A stretch of DNA of 64,000 nucleotides from Pseudomonas gessardii (GCF_001983165.1 NZ_MNPU01000004.1:62001-126000), one strand, 5' to 3'; shown: positions 1-10,430, numbered from the stretch's first letter. Numbers and translations: made by a program. Notes: generated from the letters alone by a model not told the origin.

Positions 1-216
1 GTGCCCGTCGGTGCGGGGCTTTTCATCAAGGTGGCGCAAAGCTGGCACTCAACTATAAAGGATGGGCGCTGATGCGCCTACGCGACCTAACGGTCAGCAA
101 ATGAATCCTTTGGACAGTGCAGTTAATTGACGTATGACACGCGTGCGAATGAAAAGAGGTGCTAGCATAGAGCCACCAGTCGACCTCAGCATGCACCCTT
201 ACCTAGTAGTCAGGAT

Positions 217-1887
217 ATGACCGAGCCAGAAGACCCAAGCCGTGAGCGTCTCAAGCAGCACTTTGCCCAGCGGGTAATTCATCAGGCGCGTCAAATTCTT
301 GAGATCTGGCAGCGTTTGCAGCGCAGCGAATGGTCGAACGCCGAATTGAGCGAACTCAGCGAGGCCAATCTGCGCCTACTACGGTTTGCCGAGCGTTTTG
401 AACAACCCGAGCATGGCCAGCTGGCCCGGCACATCATCGAGTCGCTTAAAGCCGTGGACGAAAACCGCGGCCGCCTGAGCAGCCACCTGATCACCGACCT
501 CAACCGCCTGATGCAGCGTCTGTCGCGCACCGGCCTGCGCCAGGGCGACCAACTGGACCAGACGTTCCTGCCGCCGATGCGCAAGCCCATCTACGTGATG
601 CTGGCCGATCACGACCGCGCCGAACGCCTGGCCAAGCAGTTGGAATTCTTTGGCCTGAGCGCGCAATCCCTGGACAGTGTGGCCGCCTTCCGCGACGTCA
701 TGGCCGACCGCCTGCCGGCGGCGATTGTGATGGATGTGGACTTCTGCGGCGCCGGGCTGGGCCTGAAGCTGGCCGCCGAAGCCCAGGAAGGCCTGGAACA
801 GAAACTGCCGCTGCTGTTCTTCAGCCTGCACGAAACCGACACCCCTACCCGCCTGGCCGCCGTGCGCGCCGGTGGCCAGGAGTTTTTGACCGGCACCCTG
901 GAAGCCTCGAGCCTGCTGGAAAAAATCGAAGTGCTGACCTGCGTCGCCCAGTACGAGCCTTATAAAGTACTGATCATCGACGACTCCCGCGCCCAGGCCA
1001 TGCACACCGAGCGCCTGCTCAACAGCGCCGGGATCGTCACCCGCACCCTGATCGAGCCGATCCAGGCCATGGCCGAACTGGCGGACTTCCAGCCCGACCT
1101 GATCATCCTCGACATGTATATGCCGGCCTGCACCGGCACCGAGCTGGCCAAGGTGATCCGCCACAATGACCGCTATGTCAGCGTGCCGATCATCTACCTG
1201 TCGGCCGAGGACGACCTGGATAAACAACTGGACGCCATGAGCGAAGGCGGCGACGACTTCCTCACCAAGCCGATCAAGCCGCGCCACCTGATTACCACCG
1301 TACGCAACCGCGCCGCCCGCGCCCGCCATCTCAAGGCGCGGATGGTGCGCGACAGCCTGACCGGCCTGTACAACCACACCCATATCCTGCAACTGCTGGA
1401 AGACTGCAGCTTCCGCTCGCGCCGCGAGAACAAGCCGCTGAGCTTTGCCATGCTCGACATTGACCACTTCAAGCGGGTCAACGACAGCCACGGCCACCCC
1501 ATGGGCGACCGCGTGATCAAGAGCCTGGCGCTGTTTCTCAAGCAGCGCCTGCGCAAGACCGACTACATCGGCCGCTACGGCGGCGAAGAGTTCGCCATTG
1601 TCATGCCCGACACCGACCTGGACGCCGCCTGCAAAGTGCTCGACGAAATCCGTGGGCGCTTTGCCGAAATCCATTACCCGGCCCAGCCCCAGGATTTGTG
1701 GTGCACCTTCAGCGCCGGCGTGGTCGAGCTGTGCGGCGGTTCCGACAGCCTGATGATGGCGGCCCAGGCCGACGAAGCGCTGTACCGCGCCAAGGATGCC
1801 GGGCGCAATCGCGTACACGCTGCGCGTGCATCAAAGCAAAGTGCCATCTTTTCACCGGACGCCACTGACTCCGTCATAACCTTGTAA
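217..1887 (+). CDS. gcbA: Diguanylate cyclase with two receiver domains (GcbA-like)
   Basis: A 556-residue cytoplasmic enzyme that should make cyclic di-GMP from two GTP. The N-terminal ~115 residues are helical and have no recognised domain. Two response-regulator receiver domains follow: the first (about 125-245) has a candidate acceptor Asp173, the second (about 252-370) has Asp299 in LIILDMYMP. The C-terminal GGDEF domain (about 380-545) has GGEEF at 455-459 and an intact product-inhibition I-site RKTD at 446-449, so activity and feedback both look preserved. An in-frame TAG lies just upstream, so the ATG at 217 is the first possible start, although the AGGA is very close to it. The sequence and position before ctpL match GcbA (PA4843), a cyclase linked to biofilm initiation and reduced flagellar motility in Pseudomonas. 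No EAL domain is present. Confidence 0.92.
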   Translation: MTEPEDPSRERLKQHFAQRVIHQARQILEIWQRLQRSEWSNAELSELSEANLRLLRFAERFEQPEHGQLARHIIESLKAVDENRGRLSSHLITDLNRLMQRLSRTGLRQGDQLDQTFLPPMRKPIYVMLADHDRAERLAKQLEFFGLSAQSLDSVAAFRDVMADRLPAAIVMDVDFCGAGLGLKLAAEAQEGLEQKLPLLFFSLHETDTPTRLAAVRAGGQEFLTGTLEASSLLEKIEVLTCVAQYEPYKVLIIDDSRAQAMHTERLLNSAGIVTRTLIEPIQAMAELADFQPDLIILDMYMPACTGTELAKVIRHNDRYVSVPIIYLSAEDDLDKQLDAMSEGGDDFLTKPIKPRHLITTVRNRAARARHLKARMVRDSLTGLYNHTHILQLLEDCSFRSRRENKPLSFAMLDIDHFKRVNDSHGHPMGDRVIKSLALFLKQRLRKTDYIGRYGGEEFAIVMPDTDLDAACKVLDEIRGRFAEIHYPAQPQDLWCTFSAGVVELCGGSDSLMMAAQADEALYRAKDAGRNRVHAARASKQSAIFSPDATDSVITL

Positions 1888-1889
1888 CC
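1871..1889 (+). promoter_or_regulatory. Candidate Pho box in front of ctpL
   Basis: CCGTCAT, four bases, then TTGTAAC: two 7-mers spaced 11 bp apart, close to the PhoB consensus CTGTCAT-N4-CTGTCA. It overlaps the last codons of gcbA. A weak -10 (TAACTT, 1899-1904) follows about 10 bp later, which is the usual Pho-promoter geometry. The next gene is a CtpL-type receptor, whose expression in P. aeruginosa is raised by phosphate starvation. The box match is imperfect. Confidence 0.5.
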
Positions 1890-1941
1890 AAAGCGCAATA
1901 ACTTCAGGCAACTATCCTTCCGCCGTTGGTTGAAACCACGC

Positions 1942-3903
1942 ATGCGCCTGAAGCTGCTGACGAATCTGAACACCCTTCTGCTGGTCGCCGTTTGCCTGGC
2001 CCTGGGCGCTACGCTCTGGTGGTCGCAACGGGCCCTTGAGCGGCCCTACCTGCTGATGGAGCGCTACCTGGGCCTGTCCCAGGCCTTCCAGAACCAGACC
2101 GCGCGCAATATCGACGATTACCTGGCCAGCGGCGACGCCCTGCGCCTGAGCGCTGCCGGCCAGAGCCTGGAAACCCTGCTCCAGCACCTGGATGAGCTGC
2201 CGCCTGAGCTGACCCAACAGTTGCGCCCCGGCCTGCTGGACCTCGACGGCTTCAGCAAGACCGACCTGCTGGCCGCCGGCAAACTGGCCGGTGACCCACA
2301 AGCCCTGTTGCTGCAAGCCGAGCGGGAACTGGGGGCCAATCTGGAGCAACTGGGCCAGTACGCCATGGGCGTCAATTCATTGGACGCGGCGCGTTATCTG
2401 CCGCCGCTGCTCGCCGCCTCGCAGCATCTGGGCCGACTGTCCCTGGCGCGGGACAAACTGGTGAGCAGCGGGCGCAGTGAACTGGCCGACGATGTGGAGC
2501 GTGAACTGGCCACTATCCGCAGCCAGGCGGACGTGCTTGAACAGCTACCGCTGTTGGGCGTGACCGCCAGCAGTGCCTCCAACAGCGATGACTTTTCCGC
2601 CTTGATGGGCCTGGAAAGCAGCCAGACCACGGTGGCCGAGGACACCGGCGTGGGCCTCAAGCGCGAGCTCAACAGCCTGCTCACGCGCTACCCGGCAGAG
2701 CTTGCGCGGACCCGCGAGCAAATCCACAAACGCACCGAACTGGCCGCCGCGACTCATCTGAAAATCAACACCGTGCAGCAAGCCATCGCCGCGCTGGAGC
2801 CCGAAGTGCGTGCCCAGCACGCCCGGATCCAGGGCGAAGTCCGGGTGATCCAGGGCGTGATGATCGGCCTGATCCTGCTGATCGCGCTGCTGATCGACAC
2901 CCTGCAACGGCGCCTGGCGCGGGTGCTGACCGGCCTGGCGCCGGCCTTGTCGACCTGGGCCGAGGGCGACTTCAGCCAACAGATCGCCCTGGGGGCGACC
3001 AACCGCGAACTGCATGATATTGAAGCCTCGCTCAATCGCCTGCGGGCTTACCTGGTGAACCTGGTGGGCACTATTCGCGCCAATGCAGAAGAAGTGGCCG
3101 GCAGCAGCCGCGCCCTGGCCGAACTGAGTGGCGGCCTGCATGACGGCGCCGAACGCCAGGCCGGCGACACCGCGCAAATCCGCGATTCACTGGGGGAACT
3201 GGAAGCCACCATCCAACAGGTCGCCGGCGACGCCAGCCAGGCCGCCGGGGCCAGCCGCAGTGCTGGCGAGGCCGTGGAGCATGGCCAACGGGTGATCGGC
3301 TTGAGCCTGACCGGCCTGCACGCGCTGGTGGGCGAAGTGCAGGACAATGCGCAGATGATCGAAAAACTCGCCGAAGAGTCCGCCACCATTGGCAGCGTGC
3401 TCACGGTGATCCGCTCGATTGCCGACCAGACCAACCTGCTGGCGCTCAACGCCGCCATCGAGGCCGCCCGCGCCGGTGAAGCCGGGCGCGGGTTTGCGGT
3501 GGTCGCCGACGAAGTACGCTCCCTGGCCCAGCGCACGGCCGGCGCCACCGCCGAGATCCAGACCCTGATCGCCGGCCTGCAAACCGCCGCCCGACAATCG
3601 GTGGACGGCATGCGCGCCCAGGTCGAACACGCCGAAGCCACCGCCCAGCAAGCCCAGGCGGCCGACGGCGCGCTGGATGAAATCGTCGGCGCGATCCAGA
3701 CCATCTCCGACACGGCCATCCGTATCGCCGACGTAACGGCCCAGCAGAGCGGCGCGGTCAGTGAAATCCGCGATAACAGCGAGCGCATCCACCAATTGGG
3801 CGAAGACAACCTGCTACGCATTGGCCAGGGCCGCAGCCAGGGCGAGCATCTGCTGGTGCTCGGCGGGCAGCTCAATACCGCCGTGCAGGCCTTCCGCGTC
3901 TGA
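1942..3903 (+). CDS. ctpL: Methyl-accepting chemotaxis protein, CtpL-like
   Basis: A 653-residue inner-membrane chemoreceptor. TM1 is at about 10-28, a large helical periplasmic domain spans about 30-300, TM2 ([13 protein letters not shown]) is near 305-322, then a HAMP region and a long cytoplasmic signalling domain. The CheA/CheW hairpin tip is clear ([19 protein letters not shown], then [18 protein letters not shown]). The order gcbA-ctpL matches PA4843-PA4844; CtpL of P. aeruginosa mediates taxis to inorganic phosphate at low concentration and has been linked to chloroaniline taxis. A TTG at 1930 could extend the protein by four residues, but ATG 1942 is the more natural start. The stop codon touches a repeat that begins immediately downstream. 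In PAO1 a dsbD/dipZ gene follows; here aroQ comes next. Confidence 0.85.
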   Translation: MRLKLLTNLNTLLLVAVCLALGATLWWSQRALERPYLLMERYLGLSQAFQNQTARNIDDYLASGDALRLSAAGQSLETLLQHLDELPPELTQQLRPGLLDLDGFSKTDLLAAGKLAGDPQALLLQAERELGANLEQLGQYAMGVNSLDAARYLPPLLAASQHLGRLSLARDKLVSSGRSELADDVERELATIRSQADVLEQLPLLGVTASSASNSDDFSALMGLESSQTTVAEDTGVGLKRELNSLLTRYPAELARTREQIHKRTELAAATHLKINTVQQAIAALEPEVRAQHARIQGEVRVIQGVMIGLILLIALLIDTLQRRLARVLTGLAPALSTWAEGDFSQQIALGATNRELHDIEASLNRLRAYLVNLVGTIRANAEEVAGSSRALAELSGGLHDGAERQAGDTAQIRDSLGELEATIQQVAGDASQAAGASRSAGEAVEHGQRVIGLSLTGLHALVGEVQDNAQMIEKLAEESATIGSVLTVIRSIADQTNLLALNAAIEAARAGEAGRGFAVVADEVRSLAQRTAGATAEIQTLIAGLQTAARQSVDGMRAQVEHAEATAQQAQAADGALDEIVGAIQTISDTAIRIADVTAQQSGAVSEIRDNSERIHQLGEDNLLRIGQGRSQGEHLLVLGGQLNTAVQAFRV

Positions 3904-3921
3904 TCGTTCCCACGTTCCGCT

Positions 3922-4036
3922 TGATCGTTCCCACGCTCCGCGTGGGAATGCATCCAGTGACACTCTGTGTCACGACGTTAAGGCGGGACGCGGAGCGTCC
4001 GGGGCAGCATTCCCACGCGGAGCGTGGGAACGATCA
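3922..4036. repeat. Intergenic palindromic repeat with 30-nt arms
   Basis: The arms at 3922-3951 and 4007-4036 are exact reverse complements (outer end TGATCGTTCCCACGCTCCGC). The centre holds a small GTGACAC/GTGTCAC hairpin at 3957-3972. A partial extra copy of the outer sequence (TGATCGTTCCCACG) begins at 3901 and supplies the ctpL stop codon. This is a different family from the TGTGGGAGC elements elsewhere in the window. It probably also helps end ctpL transcription. Confidence 0.85.
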
Positions 4037-4181
4037 ATGACCGGATCGCGCACCTCAGTCACATACTTTGCGCAATCCTCGCTAATCGTGCTGGCTATTG
4101 CAGAGAACTGGACAGTCACAAAGGCTTTGCGGCATAGTCGCCGGGTTCTGGCGTACCCACCTCCAATAACAAGGAACAGCG

Positions 4182-4637
4182 ATGGCGACCTTACTGGTTC
4201 TGCACGGACCCAACCTGAACCTGCTCGGCACCCGCGAACCGGGTGTGTACGGTGCAGTCACCCTCGAACAGATCAACCTCGATCTGGAGCGACGGGCCCG
4301 TGAAGCCGGCCACCATCTGCTCTACCTGCAAAGCAATGCCGAGTATGAATTGATTGATCGGATTCACGCCGCGCGCAGCGAAGGCGTGGACTTTATCCTG
4401 ATCAATCCCGCCGCTTTTACGCACACAAGCGTTGCATTACGTGACGCGTTGCTGGCGGTGAGCATCCCATTCATCGAAGTGCATTTATCGAACGTGCATA
4501 AACGCGAAGCTTTCCGCCATCACTCTTACTTCTCCGACGTAGCGGTAGGAGTGATCTGCGGCCTTGGCGCCAGCGGTTACCGACTGGCCCTGGAGGCCGC
4601 CCTGGAACACATTGAAGAACAGGCTAAACGCCCCTGA
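4182..4637 (+). CDS. aroQ: 3-dehydroquinate dehydratase, type II
   Basis: A 151-residue enzyme that converts 3-dehydroquinate to 3-dehydroshikimate (third step of the shikimate pathway, cytoplasmic, dodecameric in the family). The type II signature [16 protein letters not shown] is at 9-24, with the catalytic Tyr23 and the lid Arg18. [17 protein letters not shown] and EVHLSN, carrying the catalytic His, follow in the expected order. The length is normal. The ATG at 4182 follows an AAGGAACAG ribosome site. Only 24 nt separate it from accB, so aroQ-accB-accC is probably one transcript, as in other pseudomonads. Confidence 0.97.
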   Translation: MATLLVLHGPNLNLLGTREPGVYGAVTLEQINLDLERRAREAGHHLLYLQSNAEYELIDRIHAARSEGVDFILINPAAFTHTSVALRDALLAVSIPFIEVHLSNVHKREAFRHHSYFSDVAVGVICGLGASGYRLALEAALEHIEEQAKRP

Positions 4638-4661
4638 CCGACCCTTGGGAGTTGATGATTC

Positions 4662-5126
4662 ATGGATATCCGTAAAGTTAAGAAACTGATCGAACTGCTG
4701 GAAGAATCCGGTATCGACGAGCTGGAAATCAAGGAAGGCGAAGAGTCCGTACGGATCAGCCGCCACAGCAAGACCCCGGCCCAACAGTTCTACGCGCCAC
4801 AGATGCAAGCGCCGGCGCCTGCCGCTGCTGCTCCGGTCGCCGCACCTGCTGCCGCCGCAGCGCCTGCTGCACCGGCCGCGCCAGTGCTCAACGGTTTCGT
4901 GGTCAAGTCGCCAATGGTCGGTACCTTCTACCGCACCCCAGCACCGACCTCGCCAGCCTTCGTTGAAGTGGGCAAGACCGTGAAAGTGGGCGACACCATC
5001 TGCATCGTGGAAGCGATGAAAATGATGAACCACATCACGGCCGAAAAAGCCGGCGTCATCGAATCCATCCTGGTAGAAAACGGTCAGCCGGTTGAGTACG
5101 ACCAGCCGCTGTTCACCATCGTTTGA
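4662..5126 (+). CDS. accB: Biotin carboxyl carrier protein of acetyl-CoA carboxylase
   Basis: A 154-residue carrier that holds biotin and moves carboxyl groups from AccC to the AccAD transferase in the first committed step of fatty acid synthesis. The N-terminal helical part (1-45) is followed by an Ala/Pro-rich flexible linker (about 46-80) and the biotinyl domain. The attachment motif EAMKMMN places the biotinylated lysine at Lys120. The PxxGTFY motif ([13 protein letters not shown]) that forms the biotinyl-domain thumb is present. The ATG at 4662 follows GGGAGTTGATGATTC. It lies 17 nt before accC. Confidence 0.97.
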   Translation: MDIRKVKKLIELLEESGIDELEIKEGEESVRISRHSKTPAQQFYAPQMQAPAPAAAAPVAAPAAAAAPAAPAAPVLNGFVVKSPMVGTFYRTPAPTSPAFVEVGKTVKVGDTICIVEAMKMMNHITAEKAGVIESILVENGQPVEYDQPLFTIV

Positions 5127-5143
5127 ACCGCGGAGCGCCTTCG

Positions 5144-6505
5144 ATGTTGAAACCTGCGAAGAAACTGCAAAAAGTCCTGATCGCCAACCGCGGCGAGATC
5201 GCGCTGCGGATCCTGCGCGCCTGTAAGGAAGAGGGCATCAAGACCGTCGCTGTTTACTCGACGGCCGATACCGAACTGATGCACGTGAAACTGGCGGACG
5301 AAAGCATCTGCATCGGCCCGCCACTGGCCACGAACTCGTACCTGAAGGTCTCGAACATCATCGCCGCGGCTGAAGTGACTGGCGCTGATGGCATCCACCC
5401 TGGCTATGGCTTCCTCGCGGAAAACGCCGATTTCGCCGAACAGGTGGAAAAATCCGGCTTCGCCTTCATCGGCCCGAAAGCCGAGACCATTCGCCTGATG
5501 GGCGACAAGGTATCGGCCAAGGACGCCATGATCGCCGCCGGCGTGCCAACCGTACCAGGTTCCGACGGCCCGCTGCCGGAAGACGAGGAAACCGCCCTGC
5601 GCATCGGTCGCGAAGTCGGTTACCCGGTGATCATCAAGGCCGCCGGCGGTGGTGGTGGTCGCGGCATGCGCGTGGTGCACAAGGAAGAAGAGCTGATCGA
5701 AGCCGCCAAGCAGACGCGCTCCGAAGCGGCTGCCTGGTTCGGCAACCCGATGGTCTACCTGGAAAAATACCTGACCAACCCACGTCACGTGGAAGTCCAG
5801 GTACTGTCCGACGGCCAGGGCCACGCCATCCACCTGGGCGACCGCGATTGCTCGCTGCAACGCCGTCACCAGAAGGTCCTGGAAGAAGCACCGGCACCGG
5901 GCCTGGATGAAAAGGCACGCCAGGAAGTCCTGGCACGCTGCGTCAAGGCTTGCATCGACATCAACTACCGTGGCGCCGGGACCTTCGAGTTCCTCTACGA
6001 GAACGGCCGCTTCTACTTCATCGAGATGAACACTCGTGTGCAGGTAGAGCACCCGGTGTCGGAGATGGTCACCGGTATCGACATCGTCAAGGAGATGCTC
6101 AGCATCGCCGCTGGCAACAAGCTGTCGTTTACCCAGGACGACGTGAAGATGCACGGCCACTCCCTGGAGTGCCGGATCAACGCCGAAGACCCGAAGACCT
6201 TTATCCCAAGCCCTGGCCTGGTCAAGCATTTCCATGCGCCCGGCGGCAACGGCGTACGTGTGGATTCGCACCTGTACAGCGGCTACAAGGTTCCGTCCAA
6301 CTACGACTCGCTGATCGGCAAGCTGATCACCTGGGGCGCCACCCGCGACGAGGCCATGGCCCGTATGCGCAACGCCCTGGACGAAATCGTGGTCGACGGC
6401 ATCAAGACCAACATCCCTCTGCATCGGGATCTGGTTCGTGATGAAGGCTTCTGCGAAGGCGGTGTGAACATTCACTACCTGGAACACAAGCTGGCCAACC
6501 AGTAA
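5144..6505 (+). CDS. accC: Biotin carboxylase subunit of acetyl-CoA carboxylase
   Basis: A 453-residue ATP-grasp enzyme that carboxylates the biotin on AccB using bicarbonate and ATP. The N-terminal domain begins [18 protein letters not shown]. The ATP-binding glycine loop is [14 protein letters not shown]. The family signature [17 protein letters not shown] and the active-site [20 protein letters not shown] are intact. ATG 5144 ([11 protein letters not shown]) was chosen over an in-frame codon seven residues upstream because the upstream stretch only overlaps the end of accB and is not family-like. An intrinsic terminator 17 nt after the stop closes the aroQ-accBC unit. Confidence 0.97.
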   Translation: MLKPAKKLQKVLIANRGEIALRILRACKEEGIKTVAVYSTADTELMHVKLADESICIGPPLATNSYLKVSNIIAAAEVTGADGIHPGYGFLAENADFAEQVEKSGFAFIGPKAETIRLMGDKVSAKDAMIAAGVPTVPGSDGPLPEDEETALRIGREVGYPVIIKAAGGGGGRGMRVVHKEEELIEAAKQTRSEAAAWFGNPMVYLEKYLTNPRHVEVQVLSDGQGHAIHLGDRDCSLQRRHQKVLEEAPAPGLDEKARQEVLARCVKACIDINYRGAGTFEFLYENGRFYFIEMNTRVQVEHPVSEMVTGIDIVKEMLSIAAGNKLSFTQDDVKMHGHSLECRINAEDPKTFIPSPGLVKHFHAPGGNGVRVDSHLYSGYKVPSNYDSLIGKLITWGATRDEAMARMRNALDEIVVDGIKTNIPLHRDLVRDEGFCEGGVNIHYLEHKLANQ

Positions 6506-6522
6506 GTTCGTGCTCCACCCAC

Positions 6523-6544
6523 AAAACCGCCTTCGGGCGGTTTT
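6523..6544 (+). terminator. Rho-independent terminator after accC
   Basis: A perfect 9-bp stem AAAACCGCC / GGCGGTTTT closes on a TTCG tetraloop, and the T run at the end of the 3' arm continues into TGTCGTTT. It lies 17 nt after the accC stop. Confidence 0.9.
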
Positions 6545-6579
6545 GTCGTTTATGGACCCACAAGAACACCACAACCCCC

Positions 6580-6668
6580 TGTGGGAGCTGGCTTGCCTGC
6601 GATAGCGGTGGGCCAGGCACTGATGAGCAAGCTGACACCCCGCCATCGCAGGCAAGCCTGCTCCCACA
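6580..6668. repeat. REP-type inverted pair
   Basis: TGTGGGAGCTGGCTTGCCTG opens the element and its inverted, slightly altered copy ending GCTCCCACA closes it. Both arms carry GATAGCGG/CCGCCATC-type inner ends around a 30-nt unique centre. It is the canonical head-to-head form of the family repeated about a dozen times in this window. Confidence 0.88.
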
Positions 6669-6778
6669 TTTGGCCCCCGTGCTGTCAGTGGTGTCGTCTT
6701 ATCCTCGCCGCTCGCGTAAACTTGCGCCCTTTCGCAGCCCCACCCCGCTGCACACTCATTTTTTCAAAGGTGCCCGCC

Positions 6779-7657
6779 ATGCCTTGGCTGCAAGTCCGTC
6801 TCGCCATCAGCCCAGAACAAGCCGAAACCTATGAAGACGCGTTCCTTGAAGTAGGCGCCGTGTCGGTGACCTTCATGGACGCCGAAGACCAGCCGATTTT
6901 CGAGCCTGAGCTGAACACCACACCCCTGTGGTCCCACACCCATTTGCTGGCGCTGTTTGAAGACGGCACCGACGCCAGCAGCGTGTTTGCCCATATGGAA
7001 CTGCTGACCGGCGGCCCGCTGCCCGAGCACCATAGCGAAGTGATCGAAGACCAGGACTGGGAACGCAGCTGGATGGACAACTTCCAGCCCATGCGTTTCG
7101 GCCAACGCCTGTGGATCGTGCCAAGCTGGCATGCCGCTCCCGAGCCTGAGGCGGTCAACCTGCTGCTGGACCCGGGCCTGGCATTCGGCACCGGCACCCA
7201 CCCGACCACCGCCCTGTGCCTGGAATGGCTCGACGGCCAGGACCTGCAAGACTGCAACGTGCTGGACTTCGGTTGCGGCTCGGGGATCCTGGCCATCGCC
7301 GCGCTGCTGCTGGGCGCCAGGCAAGCCGTCGGCACCGATATCGACGTCCAGGCCCTGGAAGCCTCCCGCGATAACGCCGGGCGCAACAACATTGCCGAAG
7401 GCAAATTCCCACTGTACCTGCCCGAGGATTTGCCCCAGGTGCAGGCCGACGTGCTGGTCGCCAATATCCTGGCCGGGCCGCTGGTCTCGCTGGCCCCGCA
7501 ACTGTCGAGCCTGGTCAGGCCGGGTGGGCGCCTGGCGCTGTCGGGGATCCTCGCCGAACAGGGCGAAGAAGTCGCCGCCGCCTATGCCCAGGACTTCGAC
7601 CTGGACCCCATCGCCAACCGCGATGGCTGGGTACGCATCAGCGGTCGTCGGCGCTAG
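6779..7657 (+). CDS. prmA: Ribosomal protein L11 methyltransferase
   Basis: A 292-residue SAM-dependent enzyme that trimethylates ribosomal protein L11. The small N-terminal substrate-recognition domain (about 1-55) is followed by the Rossmann methyltransferase. Motif I is [14 protein letters not shown], the acidic motif II is [11 protein letters not shown], and motif IV is ANILAGPL. The [20 protein letters not shown] stretch is typical of PrmA. ATG 6779 ([11 protein letters not shown]) is the family start; upstream in-frame codons run through the repeat element and were discarded. The gene lies 30 nt before the zinc-ribbon gene and is probably cotranscribed with it. Confidence 0.96.
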   Translation: MPWLQVRLAISPEQAETYEDAFLEVGAVSVTFMDAEDQPIFEPELNTTPLWSHTHLLALFEDGTDASSVFAHMELLTGGPLPEHHSEVIEDQDWERSWMDNFQPMRFGQRLWIVPSWHAAPEPEAVNLLLDPGLAFGTGTHPTTALCLEWLDGQDLQDCNVLDFGCGSGILAIAALLLGARQAVGTDIDVQALEASRDNAGRNNIAEGKFPLYLPEDLPQVQADVLVANILAGPLVSLAPQLSSLVRPGGRLALSGILAEQGEEVAAAYAQDFDLDPIANRDGWVRISGRRR

Positions 7658-7687
7658 AATGAGCGCCTGTATGAATCGGATGGCCGC

Positions 7688-8896
7688 ATGACCGACAGTT
7701 TCGTCACCCAGTGCCCGCATTGCCAAACCCGTTTCCGCGCAAGCCATGCTCAATTGAGTGTGGCCCGTGGCGTGGTTCGCTGCGGTTCGTGCCTGCAAGT
7801 GTTCAATGCCGCCCGGCAACTGCTGGAGCAGCGCGCCCACGCGCCTGAAACGCCGGCCGCCGAAGCCCCGCCACGCGCCATCAGCCAGAAACAGTGGGCC
7901 GCCGAAGAGCTGGACCTGGACCACCTGGACCTCGACGAAGAGCTGGCCAAGCTGGAGCGCCGGGAGATCCAACACCCCCAGCCCCAGGGCAGCGACCGCC
8001 GCCAGGCCGGCGCAGGTCGGCAAAAAGACGAACCGATGAGCGCCAGCCGCGACACGGCCAAGGCTGAAGAAGAACAGTGGGCCGCCAGCCTGTTCAGCGA
8101 GCCGCCGGACGAACGGGCTGCGACAATCGCCCACGCCGAGGAAACCGCCGAGCCGGCCCCGGCCCCCGTGGGCAAACCCCAGCGCACCGAACCCTCGATG
8201 TCCTTCGACCTGCACGAGGTGGACGACGAGCCCACGGTGCAGGCCGACGACACCCGCGCCGCGCCCGAGTCGCTCATCGACAGCGAGCCGGACGCGCCCA
8301 TCGAGCCCGAGCCACGCCGCAAGCGCACGCGCGCCACGGGCAACGCCCATGACGAGATGCTGCAAGACCTGGAAGACGATCCGCTGCACCTGTACAGCGG
8401 CAAACGTCCCGCCGGTTGGGGCCGCCGCCTGCTCTGGCTGACCCTGGCGCTGCTGGCCGCCGCCGCCCTCGCCGGCCAGTACATTGCCTACCAGTTCGAC
8501 GACCTGGCCCGCCAGGACAAATACCGGCCATGGTTCCAGGAACTGTGCCCGACACTGGGCTGCACCGTGCCATCACGGGTCGATATCGCCCACATCAAGA
8601 GCAGCAACCTGGTGGTGCGCAGCCATCCCGAGTTCGCCGGCGCACTGGTGGTGGATGCCATCATCTATAACCGCGCCACGTTCTCCCAGCCGTTCCCCCT
8701 GCTGGAGCTGCGCTTTGCCGACCTCAATGGCCGGATGATTGCCAGCCGGCGCTTCAAGCCCGCCGAGTACCTGAGCGGCGAGCTGGCCGGCCAGACCGAG
8801 ATGCCGTCCCAGACCCCGATCCATATCGCCCTGGACATTCTCGACCCAGGCCACAAAGCCGTGAACTACAGTCTCAGTTTCCACTCCCCCGAGTGA
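7688..8896 (+). CDS. Zinc-ribbon membrane protein with DUF3426 domain
   Basis: A 402-residue protein of unknown role. The N-terminus has a CPHC...CGSC zinc ribbon (about residues 9-36, MJ0042/FlpT type). A long acidic, Pro/Ala-rich and probably disordered stretch covers about 45-240. One membrane segment (LLWLTLALLAAAALAGQYIA) is near 248-268. The C-terminal ~130 residues, which should be periplasmic, match the DUF3426 domain pattern, including the CPTLGCTVP and PLLELRFADLNG stretches. It sits between prmA and dusB-fis, a conserved arrangement in Pseudomonas. The ribbon would lie in the cytoplasm. No enzymatic motif is visible. Confidence 0.85.
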   Translation: MTDSFVTQCPHCQTRFRASHAQLSVARGVVRCGSCLQVFNAARQLLEQRAHAPETPAAEAPPRAISQKQWAAEELDLDHLDLDEELAKLERREIQHPQPQGSDRRQAGAGRQKDEPMSASRDTAKAEEEQWAASLFSEPPDERAATIAHAEETAEPAPAPVGKPQRTEPSMSFDLHEVDDEPTVQADDTRAAPESLIDSEPDAPIEPEPRRKRTRATGNAHDEMLQDLEDDPLHLYSGKRPAGWGRRLLWLTLALLAAAALAGQYIAYQFDDLARQDKYRPWFQELCPTLGCTVPSRVDIAHIKSSNLVVRSHPEFAGALVVDAIIYNRATFSQPFPLLELRFADLNGRMIASRRFKPAEYLSGELAGQTEMPSQTPIHIALDILDPGHKAVNYSLSFHSPE

Positions 8897-9082
8897 TTGG
8901 CGGCGCGCATCAAGGTTCGGACGGCTGGGTATTGACTTGGCCGTCCACGACCAAACCGCTGGCAATAAGAAAATAACTGCTCAGATTTTATCCAATTCAG
9001 CCTTTAACCAGTCATCGAGAGCGGGTATCATGCCAACCCTTTTTCGAACTCTAATGATCCGGCCCCACAACAGGGAAGTCCT

Positions 9083-10096
9083 ATGTCGGCGGTACGCATC
9101 GGCCCATATACATTGCCAAACGCTCTGATTCTCGCCCCGATGGCGGGTGTCACCGACCAGCCCTTTCGTCAGCTGTGCAAACGTTTGGGCGCAGGCCTTG
9201 TAGTCTCGGAAATGGTCACCAGCGACATGAGCTTGTGGAACACCCGCAAATCGCGGATGCGCATGATCCACGAAGGTGATCCCGAGCCACGCTCGGTACA
9301 GATCGCCGGTGGCGATGCGCAAATGCTGGCGGATGCGGCCCGGGCCAATGTGGAGCTGGGTGCACAGATAATTGATATCAACATGGGCTGCCCGGCCAAG
9401 AAGGTCTGCAACAAGGCCGCCGGTTCCGCCCTGTTGAAAGATGAGCAGTTGGTGGCCGAGATCCTGCACGCCGTGGTGGGTGCAGTGGATGTGCCGGTCA
9501 CCCTGAAGATTCGCACCGGCTGGGACCGGGACAACAAGAACGGCCTGACGGTGGCGAAGATCGCCGAACAGGCAGGCATTACAGCGTTGGCGGTGCATGG
9601 CCGCACCCGCGCAGACCTTTATACCGGTGAAGCCGAATACGACACCATTGCTGCCATCAAGCAGGCGGTGTCGATTCCGGTCTTTGCCAACGGCGACATC
9701 GACTCGGCCGAGAAAGCCCGGCGCGTACTGCACGCAACCGGTGCCGATGGCCTGTTGATCGGCCGGGCTGCCCAGGGGCGGCCATGGATTTTTCGTGAGA
9801 TCGAGCACTTTCTGCGTACTGGCGAAATCATGCCGGCACCGGCACTGTTCGAGGTGGAACGTATTCTGCTAGAGCATCTGGCCGCCCTGCACACCTTCTA
9901 TGGAGACGTGATGGGCGTGCGCATTGCTCGCAAGCATGTGGGTTGGTATCTCGCAACCCTGCCCGGCGCCAGAGAGTTCCGTACCGGGTTCAATCGTTTG
10001 GATGAAACGCAAGCACAGGTCACCGCCGTTCGTGAGTTCTTTGCCGAACGAGACAAGAGCCTGAGAGCAGGGGACGGAGAAGGGGTGGCCGCATGA
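9083..10096 (+). CDS. dusB: tRNA-dihydrouridine synthase B
   Basis: A 337-residue flavoenzyme that reduces uridine to dihydrouridine in tRNA. The FMN barrel begins [18 protein letters not shown]. The catalytic cysteine lies in [20 protein letters not shown], and KIRTGWD, AVHGRTR and the FMN-phosphate loop ANGDI...[16 protein letters not shown] follow in order. The ATG at 9083 follows GGGAAGTCCT. The stop overlaps the fis start by 4 nt (ATGA), the translationally coupled dusB-fis pair known from gamma-proteobacteria. The 186-nt upstream gap is unusually AT-rich, as expected for the growth-rate-controlled promoter of this operon, though I cannot fix the promoter. Confidence 0.96.
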   Translation: MSAVRIGPYTLPNALILAPMAGVTDQPFRQLCKRLGAGLVVSEMVTSDMSLWNTRKSRMRMIHEGDPEPRSVQIAGGDAQMLADAARANVELGAQIIDINMGCPAKKVCNKAAGSALLKDEQLVAEILHAVVGAVDVPVTLKIRTGWDRDNKNGLTVAKIAEQAGITALAVHGRTRADLYTGEAEYDTIAAIKQAVSIPVFANGDIDSAEKARRVLHATGADGLLIGRAAQGRPWIFREIEHFLRTGEIMPAPALFEVERILLEHLAALHTFYGDVMGVRIARKHVGWYLATLPGAREFRTGFNRLDETQAQVTAVREFFAERDKSLRAGDGEGVAA

Positions 10097-10413
10097 CGAT
10101 GATGACCGAGACTTTAGTGAGTGGAACAACACCCGTGAGCGACAACGTCAATTTGAAACAGCACCTCAACACGCCGAGCGAAGAAGGCCAGACCCTTCGC
10201 GGGAGCGTGGAGAAAGCGCTGCACAATTATTTCGCCCACCTTGAGGGCGCGGCCGTCACGGATGTGTACAACCTGGTGCTCTCCGAAGTCGAGGCGCCCC
10301 TGCTCGAAAGCGTGATGAACTACGTCAAGGGCAACCAGACCAAAGCCAGTGAGCTGCTGGGCCTGAACCGTGGGACCCTGCGCAAGAAGCTCAAGCAGTA
10401 CGATTTGCTGTAA
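10093..10413 (+). CDS. fis: Nucleoid-associated regulator Fis
   Basis: A 106-residue dimeric DNA-bending protein that controls rRNA promoters, chromosome structure and recombination. The C-terminal helix-turn-helix [20 protein letters not shown] is canonical. The central core ([36 protein letters not shown]) matches Fis. Three ATGs lie within the first four codons; the first overlaps the dusB stop, and MTETLVSG two codons later is also possible. The N-terminus is a few residues longer than the 98-residue E. coli protein. A hairpin terminator lies just after the stop. Confidence 0.95.
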   Translation: MTMMTETLVSGTTPVSDNVNLKQHLNTPSEEGQTLRGSVEKALHNYFAHLEGAAVTDVYNLVLSEVEAPLLESVMNYVKGNQTKASELLGLNRGTLRKKLKQYDLL

Positions 10414-10430
10414 GCATTCAATCAAACCAG

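Noticed and set aside
379..1818. 479-codon open frame antisense to gcbA
   Set aside because: Low-complexity Ala/Gly/Gln translation mirroring a high-GC gene; gcbA is certain on the other strand.
3761..4303. Frame running from ctpL through the repeat into aroQ
   Set aside because: Its reading is an out-of-frame ctpL end plus repeat sequence and overlaps aroQ.
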